The position numbers and the translations under genes were made by a program. A stretch of DNA of 12,422 nt from Oceanospirillaceae bacterium UBA1126 (GTDB taxonomy: Bacteria; Pseudomonadota; Gammaproteobacteria; Pseudomonadales; Balneatricaceae): contig DCAT01000144.1 of NCBI GenBank assembly GCA_002312935.1, positions 1 through 12,422 on the forward strand, written 5' to 3'. The notes below the pieces were generated by a model. That model had not been told where the DNA came from, ran no database searches, and worked only from the letters and a program-made list of their open reading frames with translations. The number at the start of each line of letters is the position of its first letter. Position 1 is the first letter of the stretch. This document shows positions 6,293-12,422 of this stretch, in pieces.

Positions 6293-7501
6293 ATGGAAGC
6301 TCATTTATTAGAATGGTTGCACCTAGCCATCCGCTGGGTGCATGTGATTGTAGGTATTGCTTGGATAGGAGCGTCTTTTTATTTTGTGTGGTTAGAAAAT
6401 AATCTTGACCGACAAGTTAAGAATCAAGAATTAGCTGGTGAGTTGTGGGCCATTCATGGTGGTGGTATTTATCACTTACAAAAATACAAGCTAGCCCCGG
6501 CGACCATGCCTAAACATTTACACTGGTTTAAATGGGAAGCCTATAGTTCATGGATTTCTGGCGTACTACTTTTAAGTGTGGTGTATTACCTAAATGCAGC
6601 GACCTATTTAATGATGCCAGGCTCGTCTGTATCGCCAGAGATGGGCGTATTCATTGGTTTTGGTAGCCTGTTTGTGGGGTGGATTGTTTATGACCTTTTG
6701 TGTAAGAGCCCACTGCGTCATCAACCATTGTTGTTAGGGATGGCGTTGATGTTATTCCTAACGTTTGTGTCATGGGGTTTTAGCCAATTTATGACTGGCC
6801 GTGCAGCTTATCTTCACGTTGGTGCAATAATAGGTACCATGATGGTGGGTAACGTGTTCTTTGTTATTATGCCTGCTCAGAGAAACTTAGTAGGCGCCAT
6901 AGAGGCAAGTACCACGCCAGATCCAGCGCTTCCTAAAAACGGTTTGCTGCGTTCACGGCATAATAATTACCTCACTTTGCCAGTAATTTTTATCATGATT
7001 AGTAGCCATTTCCCCAGCACCTACGGGCATGAATGGAATTGGATTATTTTGTTAGGCTTATCTATCGTAAGTGTTGCTGTAAGGCATTACTTCAACACTC
7101 GTCATAACAGCCAACAGTTTTTGTGGGTATTACCTGGGGCAGTATTAGCTTTATTGGTGATGGCTTATGTAACGGTACCCAGTATTCCAAGTGCCAATGA
7201 TAAAAGTGTGATTGGTAATGCAACGCAAAAAGTTTCTAACGTTACTGCAGACCAGGCTTTTGCAGTGGTAGCCACACATTGCGCTGCTTGCCATGCTACT
7301 GCGCCTACTCACGCAGCGTTTGCAACAGCCCCTGCTGGGGTAATATTTGATTCTGTTAAAGACATTCAGCGACATAAAGACGGTATTTATTTACAATCTG
7401 TTGTAAGTAACATTATGCCGCTGGGCAACAGTACTGGCATGACCCAAGATGAGCGTGACTTATTAGGCCTGTGGATTTCCCAAGGTGCCAAACTTAAATA
7501 A
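6293..7501 (+). CDS. puuD: Membrane urate oxidase PuuD with C-terminal cytochrome c domain
   Basis: The 402-residue membrane protein oxidises urate to 5-hydroxyisourate. The N-terminal part (1-296) is the urate oxidase domain of the PuuD family, with about eight hydrophobic segments near 11-34, 85-107, 115-136, 145-164, 172-193, 226-239, 248-264 and 276-296, and His-rich stretches such as RWVHVIVGIAWIGASF. The C-terminal part (about 316-402) is a cytochrome c domain: heme motif CAACH (330-334) and a later MPLGNSTGM with Met375 as probable axial ligand. Family knowledge says electrons from urate go to the respiratory chain instead of to oxygen with peroxide release, as in soluble uricase. The c domain should lie in the periplasm, which would need c-type cytochrome maturation genes elsewhere. 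It starts 34 bases after allA. Confidence 0.93.
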   Translation: MEAHLLEWLHLAIRWVHVIVGIAWIGASFYFVWLENNLDRQVKNQELAGELWAIHGGGIYHLQKYKLAPATMPKHLHWFKWEAYSSWISGVLLLSVVYYLNAATYLMMPGSSVSPEMGVFIGFGSLFVGWIVYDLLCKSPLRHQPLLLGMALMLFLTFVSWGFSQFMTGRAAYLHVGAIIGTMMVGNVFFVIMPAQRNLVGAIEASTTPDPALPKNGLLRSRHNNYLTLPVIFIMISSHFPSTYGHEWNWIILLGLSIVSVAVRHYFNTRHNSQQFLWVLPGAVLALLVMAYVTVPSIPSANDKSVIGNATQKVSNVTADQAFAVVATHCAACHATAPTHAAFATAPAGVIFDSVKDIQRHKDGIYLQSVVSNIMPLGNSTGMTQDERDLLGLWISQGAKLK

Positions 7502-7530
7502 GGTCTGAACACTAACTAAGGATTGATTTC

Positions 7531-7884
7531 ATGGGATTTTTAACCACACATGTATTGGACACAGCGCAGGGTGTGCCTGGAAGTAACATGTCTGTAAGCC
7601 TTTATCGGATTATAGATAACCAACGTCAGCTGCTAAGTCAGCAAATGACCAATAGCGATGGCCGCTGTGATGGTCCTTTGTTAAAGGATGCCGATTTCAC
7701 CGTGGGTATTTACGAACTTGAATTTGGTGTTGAAACCTACTTTACGCAGGCTAAAGTAGCTCAGCCAACCCCAGCTTTTTTAAGTGATGTTACCTTGCGT
7801 TTTGGCATCGCCAATGTAAGTGATCATTACCATGTGCCGCTGCTGGTTTCACCATACAGTTATTCTACTTACCGAGGTAGTTAA
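7531..7884 (+). CDS. hiuH: 5-hydroxyisourate hydrolase (transthyretin-like)
   Basis: The 117-residue protein hydrolyses 5-hydroxyisourate to OHCU, linking PuuD to UraD. It has the complete HIUase signature: N-terminal TTHVLDTAQGVPG (5-17) with His7, DGRCDGPLL (43-51) with Arg45, HYHVPLLVSP (99-108) with the second active-site His, and the C-terminal tetrapeptide YRGS. There is no signal peptide, so it acts in the cytoplasm, unlike the periplasmic forms known from some enterics. A good ribosome site TAAGGA lies eight bases before the ATG. The codons for the final RGS (CGA GGT AGT) also hold the ribosome site of the following regulator gene, four bases downstream. Confidence 0.95.
   Translation: MGFLTTHVLDTAQGVPGSNMSVSLYRIIDNQRQLLSQQMTNSDGRCDGPLLKDADFTVGIYELEFGVETYFTQAKVAQPTPAFLSDVTLRFGIANVSDHYHVPLLVSPYSYSTYRGS
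7874..7877 (+). promoter_or_regulatory. Ribosome site of the gntR gene inside hiuH
   Basis: GAGG (within CGAGGT) lies 11 bases before the GTG codon at 7889 and inside the codons for the conserved YRGS end of HiuH. It supports the GTG start for the regulator over an upstream in-frame ATG at 7820, which has no ribosome site and would add residues unlike any GntR N-terminus. Confidence 0.5.
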
Positions 7885-7888
7885 TAAA

Positions 7889-8581
7889 GTGTTACAACCT
7901 TTGGTTAAAAAAGATGCTCCAATGGACGCGTATCGGCAGTTATTTGATGGCATTCTTTCTCAACGTCTTGCGCCAGGCACTAAGCTTAATGAAGTGGAGT
8001 TAACACTATTATTTAGCGTAAGCCGCACATTAATCAGGCAAGCGTTACAGCGTTTGCAGTTAGAACAAGTAGTAGAGATCCACAAAAACCGGGGTGCTTT
8101 TGTTGCTGCACCAACACCAGAATTAGCCGAACAAATATTACTCGCACGACACACTATTGAATTAGCTGTTGTAAAGTTAGCGTGTCAGCGCTGCACGGTG
8201 GCTGATGTGCAGCAATTACAAAAAATGATAGACCTAGAACAAAGTGCCATTGACCAAGGTGATATGGCCACTGCATTGCGTCGCTCTGGAGAGTTTCATT
8301 TACAATTGGCCATTGTGGCTGGCAATCAGCCCTTTGTGCATGCTTTAAGAGGGTTGATATCCCAGACATCGTTAATTATCACTATGTACAGTCATGGTGG
8401 CGGTAACGCCTGCGCTAGGGATGAGCATAGCCAGTTATTAGAGGCTGTAAAATTGGGTGACGAGCAGCAAGGCCAGGAATTAATGGCTCATCATTTGGGC
8501 CATATCGCACAGGGCTGTGATTTCAATCAAAGCCCTCAGGTGGCTAATGTGAAGGGCGCATTCGCACACCTTAACTCTTAA
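7889..8581 (+). CDS. GntR-family regulator, FCD (FadR-like) class, of the purine operon
   Basis: The 230-residue DNA-binding protein starts at GTG. A winged helix (about 10-75) includes LNEVELTLLFSVSRTLIRQA and the wing NRGAFVA. The FCD effector domain (about 80-210) has GEFHLQLAIVAGN with His137, DEH with His180, and HHLGHI with His201/202, the usual metal-binding histidines; the acidic or Asn ligand expected four residues before the first His is Ser133 here. The ligand is probably a pathway intermediate such as urate or allantoin, which is inference. The gene begins four bases after hiuH and shares its operon, so binding to the palindrome at 3168-3183 would make it self-regulating. Alternative start ATG at 7922 would remove eleven residues. 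It is convergent with the thiM-like gene, 7 bases apart, with no terminator visible. Confidence 0.85.
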   Translation: MLQPLVKKDAPMDAYRQLFDGILSQRLAPGTKLNEVELTLLFSVSRTLIRQALQRLQLEQVVEIHKNRGAFVAAPTPELAEQILLARHTIELAVVKLACQRCTVADVQQLQKMIDLEQSAIDQGDMATALRRSGEFHLQLAIVAGNQPFVHALRGLISQTSLIITMYSHGGGNACARDEHSQLLEAVKLGDEQQGQELMAHHLGHIAQGCDFNQSPQVANVKGAFAHLNS

Positions 8582-8588
8582 ACTACGT

Positions 8589-9404
8589 TTATCTGGAGGC
8601 TTCTAGTTCAAGAACATGGCCATAGCGTGCCAATGTTTGTTCGTTAATGGTATATAGCGAATCCAACAGGTTCATATGCATGCTGCCTGGGCCTAAGGAT
8701 TTATTGGCCGCCAATTCTGCTGCTACACCCATCGTCAGCAATGCTTGTACTGCCGCGTCAAATGCATCATGGTCTACGGCCATAAAACACGCCATAAATG
8801 CAGTTGTAGCACACCCCATGGCTGAGATACGGGTCTGCATTTGGTGGCCATTGGCAATCATAATAGTCTTCACGCCGTTAGTCACTAAATCAGTTTCACC
8901 TGTTTGAGCAACAACACACCCTTGTTGTAATGCCAGTTCTTGCGCTGCCATCGGGCTAGAGGTGCCTGCCAATGCCTTAATTTCCATCGCATTAGCCCTA
9001 ATGACGTGGGGTCTAAACTGCAACAGTTCTATGGCATAGGCGCAACGTTTCTTCGAGGCGTGGACTGAAACAGGGTCTAAAACCCAAGGTTTTGAATAAT
9101 CATTAGCGGCTTGAACAGCTGGGCGAATAGCCGCCCTGCGGTTGGCATCAAGTGTGCCTATGTTGACTACAAGGCTGTTGGTCACCGACACCAATTCGGT
9201 AATTTCTTCTACCCCTATAGTAAAGCATGAGCCTGCGCCTACGGCTAAGATAACGTCTGAGGAAATGTCTTGTGCCACAGTGCTAGTAATGCAGTGCACT
9301 CTTGAGCGTTTACGACCCAGTGCAGCAAGTGCTTCAGCAGCGCCTTTGGCATAATTAGTAGTGAGTTGGTTTTGGTGGGCACTCGTCGACAAGCTGTTGG
9401 GCAT
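8589..9404 (-). CDS. thiM: Hydroxyethylthiazole kinase (ThiM family), with altered active-site motifs
   Basis: The 271-residue cytoplasmic protein belongs to the ThiM family, which phosphorylates 4-methyl-5-(2-hydroxyethyl)thiazole for thiamine salvage. Family landmarks: VHCIT (36-40), VVNIGTL (79-85), VLDPVSVHAS (108-117), VIRANAMEIKALAG (134-147), TGETDLVTNG (168-177), ISAMGC (193-198) with Cys198, and the end LGPGSMHMNLLDSL. Several positions differ from the usual forms: ITN is ITS, RGN is RAN, and the anion-hole G[TA]GC is AMGC. The protein may still use thiazole, or a related alcohol. No thiE or thiD follows and no TPP riboswitch is seen upstream, so control differs from the common case. 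The ribosome site AAGGA sits seven bases before the ATG. Its 3' end nearly meets the regulator gene. Confidence 0.82.
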   Translation of the reverse strand: MPNSLSTSAHQNQLTTNYAKGAAEALAALGRKRSRVHCITSTVAQDISSDVILAVGAGSCFTIGVEEITELVSVTNSLVVNIGTLDANRRAAIRPAVQAANDYSKPWVLDPVSVHASKKRCAYAIELLQFRPHVIRANAMEIKALAGTSSPMAAQELALQQGCVVAQTGETDLVTNGVKTIMIANGHQMQTRISAMGCATTAFMACFMAVDHDAFDAAVQALLTMGVAAELAANKSLGPGSMHMNLLDSLYTINEQTLARYGHVLELEASR

Positions 9405-9448
9405 GGTCTTTCCTTGTTTGAAGTCAGATATATCTAATTGACGAACAG

Positions 9449-9478
9449 ACTGTATTCTCGCACATGCGCTTGGGTCAG
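9449..9478 (-). promoter_or_regulatory. Possible sigma-70 promoter for thiM-like gene
   Basis: On the minus strand, CTGACC (9473-9478) and TACAGT (9449-9454) are separated by 18 bases, each matching four of six consensus positions. Transcription would start near 9442. A 10-bp palindrome AGATATATCT (9426-9435) then lies in the leader and might be an operator. This is a weak match found by eye. Confidence 0.25.
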
Positions 9479-9537
9479 GAAACAGTAGGGTGAGTAAATT
9501 TTGTGGGATAAATCATGCTTTTTCATCAAACTCACGC

Positions 9538-9543
9538 TATGAT
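9538..9543 (+). promoter_or_regulatory. Possible -10 box for the qmcA-nfeD pair
   Basis: TATGAT matches five of six -10 positions and lies 33 bases before the chosen start at 9577, but no good -35 box is seen. It overlaps one arm of an inverted repeat AATCAT/ATGATT (9511-9516, 9539-9544). Confidence 0.3.
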
Positions 9544-9576
9544 TAATCTTTAACATTCATCTGTAAGGTTTTGTTT

Positions 9577-10509
9577 ATGACAATTTCTGATTTAGGCCAA
9601 AGTTTAACGGTACTGTTTTTCGCTATGGTGGTGGTGCTTATTATTTTTAAAGGCATTCGTATGGTGCCTCAAGGATTCAATTGGACTGTTGAGCGGTTTG
9701 GTAAATACACGCGCACACTTAACCCGGGATTACATTTATTAATACCGTTTATCGACACAGTGGGTCAAAAACTCAATATGATGGAACAAGTATTAGATGT
9801 AGATCCACAGGAAATAATTTCCTCAGATAACGCCCAAGTGATGACTGATGCGGTGTGTTTTTATCAAGTGCAAGATGCAGCCAAAGCAGCTTACGAGGTA
9901 AATGACTTAGAGCGCGCAATGAAGGCGTTGGTGATGACTAATATTCGTGCTGTTCTGGGGTCTATGGAACTGGATGAAATGTTGTCGAATCGTGAACGTA
10001 TCAATAGTAGTTTGCTGGCAAAGGTTGATGATGTTACCGACCCGTGGGGTATAAAAGTAACTCGGATTGAAATTAAAGACATTGCTCCCCCACAAGACTT
10101 AGTCACTGCTATGGCTCGACAAATGAAAGCTGAACGCGAAAAGCGTGCGCAAATTTTAGAAGCGGAAGGTGAGAAAGAAGCAGCTATTAAAGTTGCCGAA
10201 GGCCAAAAACAGTCAGAGATACTTAAGGCTGAAGGTCAGTTGGAGGCGGCTAAGCGCGAAGCAGAAGCCCGCGAACGACTAGCAGAAGCAGAAGCTAAAG
10301 CAACCCAAATGGTGTCTGAAGCAATTCAAAACGGAGACTCCCGTGCGGTTAATTACTTTATTGCGCAAAAGTACATTGATGCTTTAGGTAAGCTAGCTGC
10401 GTCTGAGAACAACAAAGTGATGATGATTCCACTTGAAGCAAGCAGCGTTATAGGCTCTATCTCTGGCATCAGTGAGCTCGTTAAAGATATGAGTGACAAA
10501 ACCTCATGA
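9577..10509 (+). CDS. qmcA: SPFH/Band 7 membrane scaffold protein, QmcA/stomatin-like
   Basis: The 310-residue inner-membrane protein has one N-terminal transmembrane segment (about 8-26) and a Band 7 domain (about 28-185), with typical VPQGFNWTVERFGKY and LNPGLHLLIPFID. A long Ala/Glu/Lys-rich coiled coil (about 180-248) has repeats of the form AEGEKEA/AEGQLEAA, and a mildly hydrophobic C-terminus follows. Such proteins form large oligomers that organise membrane microdomains. The role here is inferred from the family only. I chose the ATG at 9577 because AAGG lies eight bases before it. An in-frame TTG at 9571 is too close to that site. The stop overlaps the next gene by four bases (ATGA), so it is coupled to the NfeD-like gene, its usual partner. 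Confidence 0.88.
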   Translation: MTISDLGQSLTVLFFAMVVVLIIFKGIRMVPQGFNWTVERFGKYTRTLNPGLHLLIPFIDTVGQKLNMMEQVLDVDPQEIISSDNAQVMTDAVCFYQVQDAAKAAYEVNDLERAMKALVMTNIRAVLGSMELDEMLSNRERINSSLLAKVDDVTDPWGIKVTRIEIKDIAPPQDLVTAMARQMKAEREKRAQILEAEGEKEAAIKVAEGQKQSEILKAEGQLEAAKREAEARERLAEAEAKATQMVSEAIQNGDSRAVNYFIAQKYIDALGKLAASENNKVMMIPLEASSVIGSISGISELVKDMSDKTS

Positions 10510-10961
10510 TAGAGTTTTTTGAAGCCATGCAGTTTTGGCACTGGATTATCTTAGCTATTGTGTTAATTGCGGGTGAAGCTCTAGGTGCTGCTGGGTTTTT
10601 ATTGGGCGCAGTCATGGCAGCTTTAGAAGTGGCCTTGATTTCTTATATTTGGCCTGATTTGACATGGCAGCAACAACTTTCTTTGTTTGCTGTATTAGCC
10701 TTGTTATGTTCTGTGTGGTTTTGGTATCGCTTTAAGAGCTTTAGCCAAACAACAGACCTGCCTAAATTAAATAACCGTGCTGCCCAATTGATTGGCCGTG
10801 AGTTTGCCCTTACCCAAGAAATGACAGGTGGCCAAGGCAAGATGCAGGTTGGAGACACCTTATGGCGCGTAGAGTCAGAAATTAATTTGCCCATTGGTAC
10901 GCAGGTTAAGGTAATTGGCAGCCGAGAAATGGTGTTGTTAATTGTTAAAGCTGGCTTATAA
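10506..10961 (+). CDS. NfeD-like membrane protein, partner of the SPFH protein
   Basis: The 151-residue protein has two or three hydrophobic segments (about 12-30, 32-50, 57-76) followed by a soluble domain (about 90-151) with LIGREF, GKMQVGDTLWRVES and GTQVKVIGSREMVLLI. This is the OB-fold typical of short NfeD proteins (NfeD1b/YbbK-partner type) that lack the N-terminal serine protease domain. It overlaps the qmcA stop codon, and such overlapping SPFH-NfeD pairs are widespread. The protein is thought to bind or anchor the SPFH oligomer at the membrane. It is the last gene of the pair; no intrinsic terminator with a T-run follows. Confidence 0.85.
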   Translation: MIEFFEAMQFWHWIILAIVLIAGEALGAAGFLLGAVMAALEVALISYIWPDLTWQQQLSLFAVLALLCSVWFWYRFKSFSQTTDLPKLNNRAAQLIGREFALTQEMTGGQGKMQVGDTLWRVESEINLPIGTQVKVIGSREMVLLIVKAGL

Positions 10962-10986
10962 GGTAAATGATTTTGGGGTCAGAAAA

Positions 10987-11004
10987 GCGGGTCTTCGGAT
11001 CAGC
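10987..11004 (+). other. UUCG-tetraloop hairpin downstream of nfeD
   Basis: GCGGGTCTTCGGATCAGC folds as a stem with a C(UUCG)G cap: four pairs including one G-U, a G-A mismatch, then two G-C pairs. This loop type is unusually stable in RNA. It starts 25 bases after the nfeD stop and has no T-run, so it more likely marks or protects a 3' end than terminates by itself. Confidence 0.35.
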
Positions 11005-11024
11005 GCACAGCGCCACACATCACA

Positions 11025-11058
11025 ACTATTAACATTGTTAAGTCCCATAATTAATAGT
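11025..11058. repeat. 8-bp inverted repeat ACTATTAA/TTAATAGT
   Basis: The arms at 11025-11032 and 11051-11058 are perfectly complementary, with an 18-base loop that includes the end of a second small inverted repeat TTAAC-ATT-GTTAA. The sequence is AT-rich, so chance is quite possible. No function assigned. Confidence 0.3.
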
Positions 11059-11277
11059 CAAAGTACCCCATGTTTCATCTGCTCAAATAAAAGGTCACAG
11101 CAACAACGTTTAAGCTAAATATGGCGTAATTTATGGCGTCGTTAATTATTTTCTTGTCGGTCGTTTGGTCCAGCTTTGTCAACACCCTAACCTTGCTCTT
11201 TGTCAGCAGCTGAGGCCCTAGTTGAATTAAGTGATAGACCAAGTGCTATGCACTAGACAGGTAGTTGCTATTTCGAT

Positions 11278-11294
11278 TTATGAAATTTTCATAA
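11278..11294. promoter_or_regulatory. Near-perfect palindrome TTATGAAA-T-TTTCATAA upstream of glyA
   Basis: Two perfect 8-bp arms surround a single base, a compact shape typical of sites for dimeric regulators. It lies about 390 bases before glyA. The core TGAA-N3-TTCA resembles the MetR consensus TGAA-N5-TTCA but with the wrong spacing, so I do not assign it to MetR. The regulator is unknown. Confidence 0.35.
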
Positions 11295-11580
11295 GTTTTG
11301 CTTTAAGTTTTGGGCGTTAAATTAAGCCAGAAGTGCTTAGGATAATGTTATCTTTAAAGCCAAATTTAAACTTTATAGGGTTACTTACGCTACCAGTCCC
11401 CGTATCGATTCAACAAATAACAAATATAGCTAAATTTAATCGTTTGGATGCTTGGCTTTACTACATTTGTAGGTGTTTTGTGGTTAGATGGCCTCTATGA
11501 AAGAGCAAGAATTCGCTGCCACACAACGCAGTGTCGTATCAAACTAAGTGGCCTAAGCCATAGTCGTTATGATGCACGAT

Positions 11581-11593
11581 TGAAAATACTTTA
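11581..11593 (+). promoter_or_regulatory. Possible MetR-type box upstream of glyA
   Basis: TGAAAATACTTTA matches the published MetR consensus TGAANNTNNTTCA at all fixed positions except one (C to T), and ends 92 bases before the glyA start. In E. coli, glyA is activated by MetR from sites upstream of its promoter. The match is short and was found by eye in AT-rich DNA, so it is weak. Confidence 0.22.
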
Positions 11594-11685
11594 GTTATGC
11601 CATGCTCTGTTGGCCAAACAGATTTTAAATTTTAGTAGTTATAAGTCCCCTTACACTAGGGAATTCATTTTTTGGGAGTTAAGTA

Positions 11686-12422
11686 ATGTTTAATAAGTCC
11701 GATCGTATCAGTGACTTTGACCCGGAACTTTGGGCCGGTATTCAAGAAGAAGAGCAACGCCAAGAAGATCACGTAGAACTGATTGCTTCAGAAAACTACA
11801 CCAGCACCCGCGTAATGCAAGCTCAAGGCTCTGGCCTAACCAACAAGTATGCAGAAGGTTATCCTGGTAAACGTTATTACGGGGGATGTGAACATGTTGA
11901 TGTTGCGGAATCATTAGCCATTGAAAGAGCAAAAGAACTATATGGTGCAGCGTACGCAAACGTACAACCTCATTCCGGAGCTAGTGCTAATTCAGCCGTC
12001 TATCTTGCCCTTTGTGATGCAGGAGATGTTGTATTAGGAATGAGTCTTGATCATGGTGGACATCTTACTCATGGTGCTAAAGTAAATTTCTCTGGTAAAA
12101 CGTATCAGTCTTATCAATACGGCTTAGATGCATCAACGGGTGAAATTGATTATAAGGAAGTAGAATCTTTAGCTAGAGAACATCAACCCAAAATGATTGT
12201 GGCTGGTTTCTCAGCTTATTCGGGTATTGTAGATTGGGCAAAGTTTCGGGAGATAGCTGATGAAGTTGGGGCTTACCTGCTTGTAGACATGGCACATGTC
12301 TCAGGTTTGGTTGCAACAGGACTCTACCCTTCTCCTATTCCTTTTGCAGACGTTGTTACTACCACCACTCATAAAACATTAAGAGGGCCTCGTGGAGGGT
12401 TAATTCTTGCTAGAGATAACGA
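11686..12422 (+). CDS. glyA: Serine hydroxymethyltransferase, 5' part (cut by window end)
   Basis: The first 245 residues of an enzyme usually near 417 residues are present; the frame is still open at the window end. GlyA is a PLP enzyme that interconverts serine and glycine while charging tetrahydrofolate with a one-carbon unit. Signatures: ELIASENYTS (31-40), NKYAEGYPGKRYYGG (53-67), HGGHLTHGAKVNFSGK (123-138), LVDMAHVSGL (199-208) with Asp201 and His204 near PLP, and TTTTHKTLRGPRGG (225-238) with PLP lysine Lys230. The ribosome site GGGAG lies seven bases before the ATG. Codon choice changes inside the gene: up to residue 66 no Arg is AGA and no Gly is GGA; after that four of six Arg are AGA and seven of nineteen Gly are GGA. 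Confidence 0.95.
   Translation, partial: MFNKSDRISDFDPELWAGIQEEEQRQEDHVELIASENYTSTRVMQAQGSGLTNKYAEGYPGKRYYGGCEHVDVAESLAIERAKELYGAAYANVQPHSGASANSAVYLALCDAGDVVLGMSLDHGGHLTHGAKVNFSGKTYQSYQYGLDASTGEIDYKEVESLAREHQPKMIVAGFSAYSGIVDWAKFREIADEVGAYLLVDMAHVSGLVATGLYPSPIPFADVVTTTTHKTLRGPRGGLILARDN

Larger units (their letters stand above)
10962..11685. other. Long non-coding region between nfeD and glyA
   Basis: This 724-base gap has no gene that I can support; the best small frame is a 19-codon ORF at 11488-11547 without a ribosome site. Visible structure: a UUCG-capped hairpin at 10987-11004, an 8-bp inverted repeat at 11025-11058, TTAAC/GTTAA around 11030-11041, AGTGC/GCACT near 11252-11264, two copies of CTTTGTCA near 11174 and 11200, a 17-bp near-palindrome at 11278-11294 and a MetR-like box at 11581-11593. 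A region this long before a housekeeping gene could carry a small RNA, a relic gene or several regulator sites. No glycine, SAM or THF riboswitch core was recognised by eye. Confidence 0.5.

Noticed and set aside
7820..7888. Upstream ATG for the GntR regulator overlapping hiuH
   Set aside because: It lies within the conserved 3' end of hiuH, lacks a ribosome site and adds residues not seen in GntR proteins. The GTG at 7889 fits the family length.
9405..9576. TPP riboswitch before the thiM-like gene
   Set aside because: The conserved CUGAGA and related core elements are absent on the minus strand of the gap.
11488..11547. 19-codon ORF in the nfeD-glyA gap
   Set aside because: It has no ribosome site, follows a stop codon directly and shows no recognisable sequence character.
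1..12422. CRISPR array, insertion sequence, integron site, tRNA or phage gene
   Set aside because: No regularly spaced long repeats, transposase or integrase motifs, attC-type sites or tRNA cloverleaf sequences were seen on either strand.

Overview
The window looks like chromosomal DNA of a non-enteric, probably marine gammaproteobacterium. This rests on the style of the proteins (RhlE-type DEAD-box helicase, SseA, ThiM, QmcA/NfeD pair, GlyA), on a purine-degradation gene order that, from memory, resembles that of Pseudomonas, and on moderately AT-rich DNA with very AT-rich gaps. No species can be named from sequence alone. I see no mobile element, integrase, tRNA, rRNA, CRISPR array or phage gene.

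Layout. Bases 1-609 are non-coding, with small hairpins and a 9-base repeat. A 3-mercaptopyruvate sulfurtransferase gene (sseA-like, +) runs into a convergent DEAD-box helicase gene (rhlE-like, -). A 392-base gap then separates rhlE from the divergent purine operon: puuE, uraD, alc, allA, puuD, hiuH and a GntR/FCD regulator gene (+, 3209-8581), all packed within 41 bases of each other or overlapping. A thiM-like gene (-) ends 7 bases from the regulator gene. A qmcA-nfeD type membrane pair (+) follows. After a 724-base gap, glyA (+) starts and is cut by the window end.

How the genes work together. The operon encodes the whole route from urate to glyoxylate plus two urea. PuuD (membrane urate oxidase with a C-terminal cytochrome c) makes 5-hydroxyisourate, HiuH makes OHCU, UraD makes (S)-allantoin, PuuE makes allantoate, Alc makes ureidoglycolate and AllA makes glyoxylate. 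Xanthine dehydrogenase, a purine transporter, urease and glyoxylate-using enzymes are not in the window. A perfect 16-bp palindrome centred on TTGTATACAA lies just upstream of puuE, over the likely -10 region. It fits the operator type of FCD-class GntR regulators, so the last gene of the operon most likely represses its own operon.

Nothing here is clearly a new kind of system. The most checkable leads are the GntR operator, the altered active-site motifs of the ThiM-like protein, the inverted repeats upstream of glyA, and a change in codon choice inside glyA.
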